Shown here: positions 32,934 through 41,318 of the stretch, in pieces
Numbering within the stretch: position 1 is the stretch's first letter
How the letters are laid out: every line of letters starts with the position of its first letter
Origin: Bacteroidota bacterium
GTDB lineage: Bacteria > Bacteroidota > Bacteroidia > 2-12-FULL-35-15
Direction: 5' to 3'
NCBI GenBank assembly: GCA_016722565.1
Contig: JADKIU010000001.1
Location: 62,001 to 126,000 of the forward strand
Length of the DNA stretch: 64,000 bases
Notes under the pieces: model-generated
Told to the model about the DNA's origin: nothing
The model's database searches: none
The model's input: the letters and a program-made list of their open reading frames with translations, nothing else
Made by a program: the position numbers and the translations under genes

Positions 32934-34466
32934 ATGGAAAACAAAAGAGTTAGATTGCGTTTCGCACCAAGCCCAACAGGTGGATTACACATGGGTGGCG
33001 TACGCACAGCATTATTTAGTTATTTATATGCAAAAAAGCATGGTGGAGATTTTATTCTCCGTATTGAAGATACAGACCAAACCCGCTATGTAAAAGGCGC
33101 TGAGGAGTATATCATTGCTGCATTAAAATGGTGTGGGATAGAACCAAACGAAGGCGTTGGTTTTGGTGACGGCCCGCATGCACCATACCGTCAGAGCGAA
33201 CGAAAAGAATTGGGTATCTATGCAAAGTACGCAAAGCAATTGATAGACAGCGGAAATGCTTATTATGCGTTTGACACCTCCGAAGAGTTGGATGCGATGC
33301 GCAAACGATTAGAAGCCGCTAAGGTTGTTGCTCCACAGTACAATTCGGTGAGCCGACAAAACATGCGTAACTCATTAACCCTATCGGAAGATGAAGTAAA
33401 AAAATTGTTGGATGCCGGAACACCTCATGTGATTCGATTGAAGGTGCCTCGCAACGAGGAAATTCGTTTCCATGATATCATCCGCGGATGGGTAGTTGTA
33501 AATTCTACACAAGTAGACGACAAAGTATTATTAAAAAGTGATGGAATGCCAACCTATCACTTGGCGCACATTGTGGACGATATTGAAATGGAAGTATCCC
33601 ACTGTGTAAGAGCAGAAGAATGGTTGCCATCAGCACCTGCACATATTTTGATTTATCGCTTTTTAGGGTTGGAAGATAAAATGCCTTTGTTAGCGCATCT
33701 TCCGCTTATTTTAAAAACAGATGGAAACGGAAAATTATCGAAACGAGATAAGTCCGGTATCCCAATGTTTCCATTAAACTGGCACGATGAACGCACCGGA
33801 GAAACGTATACCGGCTATCGTGAAAACGGATTCTTTCCTGAAGCATTTATCAATATGCTCGCGATGTTGGGCTGGAATCCGGGAACCACACAAGAAATTT
33901 TTTCATTGGATGAATTGGTACAAGCTTTTACATTCGAACGTGTAAATAAATCGGGTGCTAAATTTGATCCTGAAAAAACAAAATGGTTCAATCAACAGTA
34001 TTTGCGGATGAAGAGCGATGCAGAACTTGCAGAGCTGTTTGCTCCGTTTTTAAAAGAACACAATATTGATGCTGCTCCTAAATTTGTAGAAGGAGTGTGT
34101 AAATTGGTAAAAGAAAAAGCACATTTTGTTTCTGAGTTTTGGGCCAACGGAAACTACTTTTTTATTGCACCCACCTCCTACGATGCCGATGTAATTAAAA
34201 AACGATGGAACGAACAAAGTGCTGCATTTATCAAAGAAGTAACAGCTGCATATAAAACATTAAACACGTTTACAGCAGCAGAAACAGAAGCAACATTTAA
34301 AGCAACTGCAGAAAAATTAGGGATGGGACCCGGACAAGTCATGCAATTGTTCCGTGTTTGTTTGAGTGGTGTTGGTGGTGGACCAATGTTGTTTGAAATG
34401 GTGGAATTGTTAGGGAAAGACGAAGTAATAAAACGATTAGAAACAGCAACAACTAGTATTAAGTAA
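32934..34466 (+). CDS. gltX: Glutamyl-tRNA synthetase
   Basis: The 510-residue class I synthetase has the HIGH-type motif PSPTGGLHMGGVR near the N-terminus and the KMSKS-type GKLSKRD near 266. It attaches Glu to tRNA-Glu in the cytosol; in many bacteria it also charges tRNA-Gln for amidation, which depends on whether glnS exists elsewhere. The length is normal. The short leader and strong promoter suit a housekeeping gene. folB follows after 65 bases. Confidence 0.96.
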   Translation: MENKRVRLRFAPSPTGGLHMGGVRTALFSYLYAKKHGGDFILRIEDTDQTRYVKGAEEYIIAALKWCGIEPNEGVGFGDGPHAPYRQSERKELGIYAKYAKQLIDSGNAYYAFDTSEELDAMRKRLEAAKVVAPQYNSVSRQNMRNSLTLSEDEVKKLLDAGTPHVIRLKVPRNEEIRFHDIIRGWVVVNSTQVDDKVLLKSDGMPTYHLAHIVDDIEMEVSHCVRAEEWLPSAPAHILIYRFLGLEDKMPLLAHLPLILKTDGNGKLSKRDKSGIPMFPLNWHDERTGETYTGYRENGFFPEAFINMLAMLGWNPGTTQEIFSLDELVQAFTFERVNKSGAKFDPEKTKWFNQQYLRMKSDAELAELFAPFLKEHNIDAAPKFVEGVCKLVKEKAHFVSEFWANGNYFFIAPTSYDADVIKKRWNEQSAAFIKEVTAAYKTLNTFTAAETEATFKATAEKLGMGPGQVMQLFRVCLSGVGGGPMLFEMVELLGKDEVIKRLETATTSIK

Positions 34467-34531
34467 TAATTACGGATTTTGTCATTTAGGAATATAAATC
34501 CCAAATTATAAAATCCAAATCCTAAATCAAA

Positions 34532-34885
34532 TTGCATAAAATACTCGTAGAAGGGATAAAAGTATACGCCTACCATGGTTGTTTGGTGGAGGAAGGGAAA
34601 ATTGGAACCAATTACATTGTAGATGTAACCATGGAAACCGATTTTACGGAAGCTGCCAAAAATGATGACCTGAGCAAAACCATTGATTACGTTGTTGTTT
34701 ACGATATTGTTAAAGCAGAAATGGCTATTCGCTCCAAGCTTATTGAGCAAGTTGGACAGCGTATTGTTGACAAATTAAAAAAACAATTTGCCACACTCAA
34801 AAAAGTATCTGTAAAAGTGACCAAGCTCAACCCGCCTATGAATGGGAATGTTGAACGGGTAAGCATTGTTATTGATGCCGAATAG
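34532..34885 (+). CDS. folB: Dihydroneopterin aldolase (TTG start)
   Basis: The 117-residue enzyme converts dihydroneopterin to 6-hydroxymethyl-dihydropterin in folate synthesis. It starts HKILVEGIKVYAYHGCLVEEG, the FolB N-terminus, with the Tyr and the catalytic Lys region (KVSVKVTKLNPPM). The frame has TAA six codons upstream and no ATG, so TTG is the likely start. Gene order gltX-folB suggests co-transcription. Confidence 0.9.
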   Translation: MHKILVEGIKVYAYHGCLVEEGKIGTNYIVDVTMETDFTEAAKNDDLSKTIDYVVVYDIVKAEMAIRSKLIEQVGQRIVDKLKKQFATLKKVSVKVTKLNPPMNGNVERVSIVIDAE

Positions 34886-34972
34886 AAGCCGGATAATGGC
34901 GAAATAAAAATTTAATTCGTAGGCGTTACCACCAACAAAGTAATATTAAGCCAGAAGTTGTATTGATTTATC

Positions 34973-35143
34973 ATGTCAGTCAAAAAATGCTCAAAATGTC
35001 AATCTATTTTTGAATGCGGAAACAACAGTTCGGGCTGCTGGTGTGAAGAGGTTTTTATTGGTTTGGAAACCCTTAAAGCACTAAAAGCAACCTACGACAA
35101 TTGTTTGTGTCCGAAGTGTTTAAAGGAATATCAGAAGGATTGA
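34973..35143 (+). CDS. Cysteine-rich CWC-type small protein
   Basis: A 56-residue frame starting MSVKKCSKCQSIFECG and containing SGCWCEE and CLCPKCL. It has eight Cys, which fits the Cys-rich CWC family, a small probable zinc-binding protein of unknown function. It lies 87 bases after folB and 58 before a T9SS cargo gene. The Cys spacing and CWC triad make a real gene likely. Confidence 0.75.
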   Translation: MSVKKCSKCQSIFECGNNSSGCWCEEVFIGLETLKALKATYDNCLCPKCLKEYQKD

Positions 35144-35174
35144 TTGTTTTGGCTACTAGGTTGTATATATTAAG

Positions 35175-35182
35175 TATATTTG
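35175..35182 (+). promoter_or_regulatory. -7 element TATATTTG upstream of the 1301-residue cargo gene
   Basis: It matches TAnnTTTG 20 bases before the ATG. The nearest TTTG is 23 bases upstream, slightly longer than the ideal spacing. Confidence 0.5.
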
Positions 35183-35201
35183 CTAATATATACTCTACTC
35201 T

Positions 35202-38200
35202 ATGAAAGCATTTTTATTTACCTTAATTACCTGCTCCCTACTTTTTACATTCCAACCATCCAAAGCACAATCAGAGCTCTGGTCAACCACCACCTACGGC
35301 AAAGATGGCATGGGTTCCCTTTTTAAAACAGATTCTGCGGGTAATGGTCCAATAGTAACACCTGCATTTAGTTCAAGTGTTCCCGGACGTTATCCAAATT
35401 ATAACAAACTATGCGAATCAAATTCACAACGCCTTTATGGGACAATGTTTGGTGGCTCGTATGGACAAGGAATTTTGTATGAATTCGATCCACTAACAGA
35501 AGTCTATACTAAAAAAATTGATTTCAATGGCACAAATGGTACTCAACCCGAAGGGGGATTAGTGAAAGCTGCGAATGGAAAACTATATGGTGTTACCCAT
35601 TCTGGAGGGACTTCGGGATTGGGAACGTTGTTTGAATATGACCCAACAACAAACGTGCTCATTACAAAAGTAAATTTTTTAGGTAGTTCGAATGGCGCGT
35701 ATCCTATGGCTACCCTGTTTCTTGCTTCCAACGGAAAGCTTTACGGTACAACAGAAGGCGGAGGATCGGCAAACCTTGGAACCCTATTCGAATATACTGT
35801 AGGAAGCACCACTGTTTCTAGAAGATATAGCTTTAACAATTCAACCGGAGTTCAACCAAGAGGAGTTCTTGCCCAAGCATCTAATGGAAAGCTATACGGA
35901 TTAACGCCTTTAGGAGGGGCATATGACAGCGGGATCTTGTTCGAATTCACTATTGGAACATCAACAATCACAAAAAAATTTGACTTCAACGGAAGTGTTT
36001 CTGGTGCATATCCAAATGGAGGATTAACAAAAGGACTTGATGGTGTATTATATGGAATGACTGGTGGAGGAGGAGCGAATGATGAGGGAGTATTTTTCGA
36101 GTATGATGCAATTGCCAACCTGTACACAAAAACGCATGATTTTAATGGCATTTCAACAGGAGCTTATCCCAAAACAGACATCTTTGTAAGTCCATCCGGT
36201 TTATTGTATGGACTTACGAGTGAAGGCGGCACAGCTGGAGTGGGAACATTATTTGAATACGACCCCATCAATACTACAATTATTAAAAAAATGGATTTTT
36301 CATCCGTTGCAAATGGTGCACATCCAATGAGCGCAATGGTTTTGGCATACAATGGTTTAGCATATGGCTTAACCTCCGAAGGTGGTACTGCTTCTTTAGG
36401 AACCCTTTTTAAATATGATTTCATTTCAGATAGTTATACCAAAATCATTGATCTTTTAGAGGGAGCAACAGGTGGTGAACCTAAATCAGGAGTAATACTT
36501 GCAAATGACGGGTTAATTTATGGTGTAGCGGGCTGGGGTGGCGCATACGGCTTCGGAACAATTTACAAATTTGATCCATCAACCAATGCCAATACCCATG
36601 AAATTGTGTATAGTTTTACAACTGCAACAGGAAGAACGCCCTACGCCAGAATTATTCAAGCATCCAATGGCAAATTTTATGGCACTACGTTTACTGGTGG
36701 TGCAAACGATTATGGAGTAATTTATGAATATGATCCCCTTTCTTCCTTATATACAAAGCTATTTGATTTTAGTAACACTGCTGGAAGCTATTCTTTCGGG
36801 GCGCTGCTTGAATCTGGAGGTCTTTTATACGGGATGTGTAATGGTGGTGGATCCTTCGGACTGGGAACCTTGTTTTCTTTTGACATCACGTCTGGTATTT
36901 TTACAAAATGGGTAGACTTTGATGGATCAACGAAAGGTCAATTGCCTAGAGGTGAATTGACGCTTGGTAGCAATGGCAAAATATATGGCATGGCCTCTCG
37001 TGCTGATGCAACACACCTTGGTGTTATTTTCGAATTTGATCAGAGCACTCATGTATTTACAAAAAAATACGACTTCCCAGTTAGCTCTGGTTCGCCTGCC
37101 TACCCTTATGGAAAGTTAACAGAAGCGCCTAACGGAATGTTTTACGGAACCACCAGTGAAGGTGGCACTTCTGGAGCGGGGTGCATTTTTGAATTTAATC
37201 CAACAACAAACGCATTCACAAAAAAATTTGATTTTGTTACTAGTACATCAGGGAAAGCCCCATGCGGAAATTTGTTTTTGGCAAATGATGGAAAGCTTTA
37301 TGGTTTAACATCTTTGGGAGGGGCAAATGGTGGTGGTACCACTTTTCAATATGATTATATTTCAAATGTTTTTACAAAAAAAATCGACTTTAACACAACA
37401 ACTGGTCACAACCCTAATTCAACAATTGGTTTCATTGAGGTTTGTCAATCTATTTATATTGTGGAACAGCCAACGCTAATACAAGATTGTGTTGGTAATC
37501 CTGTTACAATTAATTCTGGGGTAACGCCTGGTGCTGGGATTTCCTTTCAATGGTATAAAGATGCAGTAGCAATTATTGGTGCAACATCTGCGACTTACGA
37601 TATTCTTTCCGCTGATACTATAAATAATGGCCTTTATTTTTGTAACGTATCAAATACATGCAGAAATATAAATACACCAACCGTAAACTTAAGTGTAGAA
37701 CCTGTTCAACTAATAACACCAGCAACACCAGGTCCAATTTCCGGTGCATCAAATATTTGCCCTTATCTTGGACTTAACGTTGCAGTAACTTATTCTGTTA
37801 GTCCTGTTGTTGGCGCATCTGTCTATATATGGACCGTTCCTGCATATGCCACAATTCTTTCAGGGCAAGGAACAAATTCCATTAATGTGCGTTATTCTAG
37901 CGCTTTTGTCGCTGCAAACATAACTGTTATGGCCTCCGCAAGTTGTGGAGGAAATAGTGGAATAAGTTCTTTAGGATTAACCAAAACCTTGGCAACTACT
38001 CCAGGTCCAATAGCGGGTCCAAAAAATAATTTATGCCCTTTAACAACTTATACTTATACAACAACTCCCGTTGCATCTGCAACATCCTATACTTGGGCTG
38101 TACCAAGTGGAACAACAATTATTTCCGGACAAGGAACAACCTCTTTATCAGTTTCATTCCCTGCAACTTTCGCCTCTGGAACAATTACCGTTAAATCTGT

Positions 38201-39107
38201 AAATCAATGTTCTAACAGCTCCACGGTTTCGTATGCTGTTTCCAAAAAACCTGCAACTCCTGGAGCAATAACAGGTATTAAAAACGTTTGTGCAAACATT
38301 CAGAACGGAACCCCTCTTACTTATTCCATTACTGCCCTAGCTGGCGTTAGTTCCTATCAATGGACAACTCCATTGGGGGTTACCTTGTTGTCAGGACAAG
38401 GCACAACGAGTGTTTCACTTTCCTTTGACCCCTCTTTCGTTTCTGGCACAGTAACCGTTTGCGCAGTAGGAACCTGTATAAACAGTAATCCTGCATCAAT
38501 AGCACTTACAAATGCGGCAGCATTACCTGCTTCAATTAGTGGAGATGGAAGTATTTGTACACAAATAACAAATGGAACAGATGTGGTTTATTCTACTCCT
38601 TTTGTCTCTTCTGCCCTATCATATATTTGGACAATACCATCAGGAGCAACAATTGTATCTGGAGGAGGGACGAATACAATTCTGGTTCATTTTGATACAA
38701 CTGTTGTTACAGGATCACTTATAAAGGTTGCTATTCTAAACATGTGCGGAGCCACAAGTGGTACAAGACAAAAAAGTCTTACAACCTGCCATATGCCTAT
38801 TCTATACCAAGACCCAAATCAAGAAATTTTTGCCTCTGACAATTCCGATTCCAACGCAAAAGACATTTTTATTTTTCCTAATCCTGCAGAGGATCTCTTG
38901 AATATTACTTTAAATAGTTCAACTGATGAAGATGTTACACTCCTTGTATATAATGTCCTTGGCGAAATTGTCTATGAAAGAAAACACTTCATTCAAGCTG
39001 GAGAACAAACAATTACGACAAATATTGGAGACTGGGTTTCTGGAGCATATCAAATTGTAGTTATTGGTCAAAGCGGCCGCAGATCAAAAACCATAGTTAA
39101 AAAATAA
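35202..39107 (+). CDS. Secreted GloVer-repeat protein with Ig/PKD-like domains and T9SS type A sorting domain
   Basis: The 1301-residue protein has a signal peptide (about 1-22). From about 45 to 745 it has tandem repeats of the form NGKLYGTT..GG....GTLFEYDP.....TKK.DF, the choice-of-anchor GloVer repeat, which probably forms a beta-propeller. From about 750 to 1195 it has Ig/PKD-like domains with the recurrent PGPI.G...ICP and LSGQGT.S..V.FS pattern. The C-terminus from about 1223 (IFPNPAEDLLNI) is a T9SS type A sorting domain. A surface adhesin or binding protein is inferred; no catalytic residues are seen. Confidence 0.85.
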   Translation: MKAFLFTLITCSLLFTFQPSKAQSELWSTTTYGKDGMGSLFKTDSAGNGPIVTPAFSSSVPGRYPNYNKLCESNSQRLYGTMFGGSYGQGILYEFDPLTEVYTKKIDFNGTNGTQPEGGLVKAANGKLYGVTHSGGTSGLGTLFEYDPTTNVLITKVNFLGSSNGAYPMATLFLASNGKLYGTTEGGGSANLGTLFEYTVGSTTVSRRYSFNNSTGVQPRGVLAQASNGKLYGLTPLGGAYDSGILFEFTIGTSTITKKFDFNGSVSGAYPNGGLTKGLDGVLYGMTGGGGANDEGVFFEYDAIANLYTKTHDFNGISTGAYPKTDIFVSPSGLLYGLTSEGGTAGVGTLFEYDPINTTIIKKMDFSSVANGAHPMSAMVLAYNGLAYGLTSEGGTASLGTLFKYDFISDSYTKIIDLLEGATGGEPKSGVILANDGLIYGVAGWGGAYGFGTIYKFDPSTNANTHEIVYSFTTATGRTPYARIIQASNGKFYGTTFTGGANDYGVIYEYDPLSSLYTKLFDFSNTAGSYSFGALLESGGLLYGMCNGGGSFGLGTLFSFDITSGIFTKWVDFDGSTKGQLPRGELTLGSNGKIYGMASRADATHLGVIFEFDQSTHVFTKKYDFPVSSGSPAYPYGKLTEAPNGMFYGTTSEGGTSGAGCIFEFNPTTNAFTKKFDFVTSTSGKAPCGNLFLANDGKLYGLTSLGGANGGGTTFQYDYISNVFTKKIDFNTTTGHNPNSTIGFIEVCQSIYIVEQPTLIQDCVGNPVTINSGVTPGAGISFQWYKDAVAIIGATSATYDILSADTINNGLYFCNVSNTCRNINTPTVNLSVEPVQLITPATPGPISGASNICPYLGLNVAVTYSVSPVVGASVYIWTVPAYATILSGQGTNSINVRYSSAFVAANITVMASASCGGNSGISSLGLTKTLATTPGPIAGPKNNLCPLTTYTYTTTPVASATSYTWAVPSGTTIISGQGTTSLSVSFPATFASGTITVKSVNQCSNSSTVSYAVSKKPATPGAITGIKNVCANIQNGTPLTYSITALAGVSSYQWTTPLGVTLLSGQGTTSVSLSFDPSFVSGTVTVCAVGTCINSNPASIALTNAAALPASISGDGSICTQITNGTDVVYSTPFVSSALSYIWTIPSGATIVSGGGTNTILVHFDTTVVTGSLIKVAILNMCGATSGTRQKSLTTCHMPILYQDPNQEIFASDNSDSNAKDIFIFPNPAEDLLNITLNSSTDEDVTLLVYNVLGEIVYERKHFIQAGEQTITTNIGDWVSGAYQIVVIGQSGRRSKTIVKK

Positions 39108-39169
39108 TTTTTTAACTATGCGTGCTAGATGGTTTCTTTATTTTTAGTATTTTTGCCGACAATTAATAA

Positions 39170-39240
39170 GGTCCTGTGGCCGAGTGGCTAGGCTGAGCTC
39201 TGCAAAAGCTCCTACTGCGGTTCGAATCCGCACGGGACCT
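39170..39240 (+). tRNA. tRNA-Cys(GCA)
   Basis: A 71-nt cloverleaf: acceptor GGTCCTG/CGGGACC with one wobble, an anticodon stem GAGCT/AGCTC around CTGCAAA (anticodon GCA), a T arm TGCGG-TTCGAAT-CCGCA and discriminator T73, the identity base of tRNA-Cys. CCA is not encoded. It is followed by a terminator hairpin. Confidence 0.95.
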
Positions 39241-39252
39241 CAATAAAATCTG

Positions 39253-39288
39253 ATTCCATTCGCTATTCGCGAATGGAATTTTCTTTTT
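39253..39288 (+). terminator. Terminator of tRNA-Cys
   Basis: ATTCCATTCGC and GCGAATGGAAT pair perfectly around TATTC, then TTTTCTTTTT. It starts 13 bases after the tRNA end. Confidence 0.8.
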
Positions 39289-39301
39289 AGGATAAGACAG
39301 T

Positions 39302-39429
39302 AAAGCCTTTTGGCTTTGACTGGTGAAATCCAAAAAAGAAAATCGGCATGGATATGCCGGAATCAGATTTTTGACTTTAGGCTTGCCCAAAGGAGATTTA
39401 ATCCGCACGGGCTGGTGCAGGGAACCTCA
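39302..39429. repeat. Structured element ending in a partial copy of the tRNA-Cys 3' end
   Basis: AATCCGCACGGG (39400-39411) repeats the T arm and acceptor of tRNA-Cys, and GAACCTCAA (39422-39430) resembles its 3' end and flank, split by about ten bases. Between the tRNA and this copy are two more hairpins (39302-39317 and 39344-39359), and the inverted pair AAAATCTGATTCC (39245-39257)/GGAATCAGATTTT (39359-39371). No credible gene fits it. It may be a scar of a mobile element at the tRNA. Confidence 0.55.
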
Positions 39430-39446
39430 AAAGTAATCTATCAAAC

Positions 39447-40913
39447 TCACATCCTGCTCCCAATCCATTCCACAAAATCAAACTGTTTATCTAAGGTGTC
39501 TGCTTTTGCTTTCGACTGTTCCTTTTTGAGTTTTTTGTGCAGTTGTTTCAGCTTCTCTTTCTTTTGTGCAGTAGGTTTTCCATCCCAAATCAAACGAATT
39601 GCCTCCAGTATATTTATCCCGGTTGTATGCTTTTTTTCCTGGTTCAAAAAACGTTTTGTAGACTGGAACTGATTATCGAAAAACAAATCTTCCTTTTCAT
39701 ATAAAACAATTAAATACAACAACCGAGTGTTGATGCGCTGTTCTATTCGAATACTAATATCTCGTTCGGTATTCAGAATTTTATTCAGCCACTTAATGGC
39801 TCCTCGATAATCCTCTTCGCAAAAAGCAATTACTGCCATCATGAAAAACAAGTCGAAAAGAGCCGGACTAAACAACAAGCTTATTTTTTTTATTTCCGGT
39901 TCAATTCGTTTTATCAGTGCTGCCCCCTCTTTTGTTTCGCCTAGTTTATATAATAAAAACAATTCGCTTTCATGGGTATGAATAAAAACCATTTTTGAAA
40001 GAGTAGGATTTTTTATTTTATACGTTTGCATAAAGCTACGTTGCTTGTAAAGCATTGGCATCACCTCATCGTACTTTTCCATGGCAAACATTAAACTCAC
40101 CAAGTTGTTGTTGTTTGATTGGTAAATATTGGGCAATTCAACAATAAACTGCTTGGTGTTTTCGAGTAAAGAATTTATTTCTATATAACACGCTAATCGC
40201 TGTGCTGCTTTGTTTTCAACGGAGTAAATCAATCCCATCGAAGAAAAATAATAATATCGCGCCCAAAAACTATTAACCTCTTTTGCCGGAGGATAATGTT
40301 TTTTAAGTTCTGCTTCTTGCTGCCTTAAAAAGGAAGCAGGAACTTTTCCACGATACATTTCAATTTGAATCTTAAATGCAATTCGCATTAATGCCGATTG
40401 AATCCTGATCACTTCCAGAATTCGTAACTCTTCATCAAAACTTTTATACAGATTCTCAACATCTTCATCCTTGATATACACCAATATTTCCCAACGAACA
40501 ATCAGTTTCAAAATGGAAAACTTTTCCAATGAGTACGCTTCAGCCTTTGCCTTTTTAATCAGTTTCTTGCAATGATTGAACAATCCTTTATTATACAATA
40601 TTTCTATCGTCATAATAATATTGCAATACCTCGTCAGGAAAGTTCGGTCTTTATGAAACGCATTTAAACCATCTAAGATGTGGTTGTACAAATAATGCTT
40701 TTCGGAAGGCAAATGTGAAACAAAGGTTTCTTGACTAAATAGTGCTTTGATTTTTTCCTCATCGTATTGTTCTTGTTTGTCAATTGCATCAAACAAGCGG
40801 ATATAGTTGTTTTCACCAGCAATTACGTGTCGGGAAGAGAAGATTTTAAAATATCTTTTCTCCGACATACTTAAATTTTTAACCAATTGATGTAACTCGT
40901 CCGATGGTTTCAT
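39447..40913 (-). CDS. Cytoplasmic helical-repeat protein, SEKRY family copy 2
   Basis: The 488-residue protein has no signal peptide. It shares with the 501-residue product at 4244-5749 the order LSMSEKRYFKI, EKHYLYNHILDGLNAFH and IEILYNKGLFNHCKKLIKKA, and the same length and helical make-up. The tail is very Lys-rich (KEKLKQLHKKLKKEQSKAKADT). The function is unknown. It lies between a GloVer T9SS gene and the giant type-B T9SS gene, repeating the context of copy 1. Confidence 0.8.
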   Translation of the reverse strand: MKPSDELHQLVKNLSMSEKRYFKIFSSRHVIAGENNYIRLFDAIDKQEQYDEEKIKALFSQETFVSHLPSEKHYLYNHILDGLNAFHKDRTFLTRYCNIIMTIEILYNKGLFNHCKKLIKKAKAEAYSLEKFSILKLIVRWEILVYIKDEDVENLYKSFDEELRILEVIRIQSALMRIAFKIQIEMYRGKVPASFLRQQEAELKKHYPPAKEVNSFWARYYYFSSMGLIYSVENKAAQRLACYIEINSLLENTKQFIVELPNIYQSNNNNLVSLMFAMEKYDEVMPMLYKQRSFMQTYKIKNPTLSKMVFIHTHESELFLLYKLGETKEGAALIKRIEPEIKKISLLFSPALFDLFFMMAVIAFCEEDYRGAIKWLNKILNTERDISIRIEQRINTRLLYLIVLYEKEDLFFDNQFQSTKRFLNQEKKHTTGINILEAIRLIWDGKPTAQKKEKLKQLHKKLKKEQSKAKADTLDKQFDFVEWIGSRM

Positions 40914-41318
40914 GCCTTCTGATTATTAATAATGAAATGGATTTACTCCCTTAAAAGTATCTATAAATTTAGATTTATTATTTAAAAATAGCAAATCAGA
41001 CTTCCAATAATAATTTGTTTTTGGGTTTGCTTCGGGAGACGTGCTATTCTAAATTTGATTTATTATTCGCCCAACTACTTAAAAAACTACTATGAAAAAC
41101 ACACAGCTTATTTGCATCGTTATTTTTTAACACCGTCCGAAATGCCTTGATAAGAAAGACACCTAGGGGCATTCCCCTTCTCCTTTTTATCACAATTCAT
41201 TTCTGCAATAGAGGGCTACCCCTCTTGTTGCTATAGCGGTCAATGGATTATTTTTGCTTTATCTCTTTGCACTCGACATACATATAATATAACATTTAAT
41301 TTTTAAGATTTTCCCAAC
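40914..41318. other. 405-base intergenic region
   Basis: No full gene is seen. A near-direct repeat TAAATTTAGATTTATTATT (40964) and TAAATTTGATTTATTATT (41050) lies in the first half, upstream of the minus-strand gene. A signal-peptide-like stub, ATG 41092 to TAA 41130 (MKNTQLICIVIF), may be the start of a decayed gene. A small AGGGG-CATT-CCCCT hairpin follows near 41166. The promoter of the plus-strand gene is at 41224-41256. Confidence 0.5.
41224..41256 (+). promoter_or_regulatory. Promoter of the giant type-B cargo gene
   Basis: CTTG (41224-41227), 21 bases, TATTTTTG (41249-41256) fits the Bacteroidota consensus with one change in the -33. The leader would be about 55 bases. Confidence 0.55.

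Noticed and set aside
39163..39672. Open frames on both strands across tRNA-Cys and the structured element
   Set aside because: They cover a tRNA and the end of another gene, and their translations show no family features.
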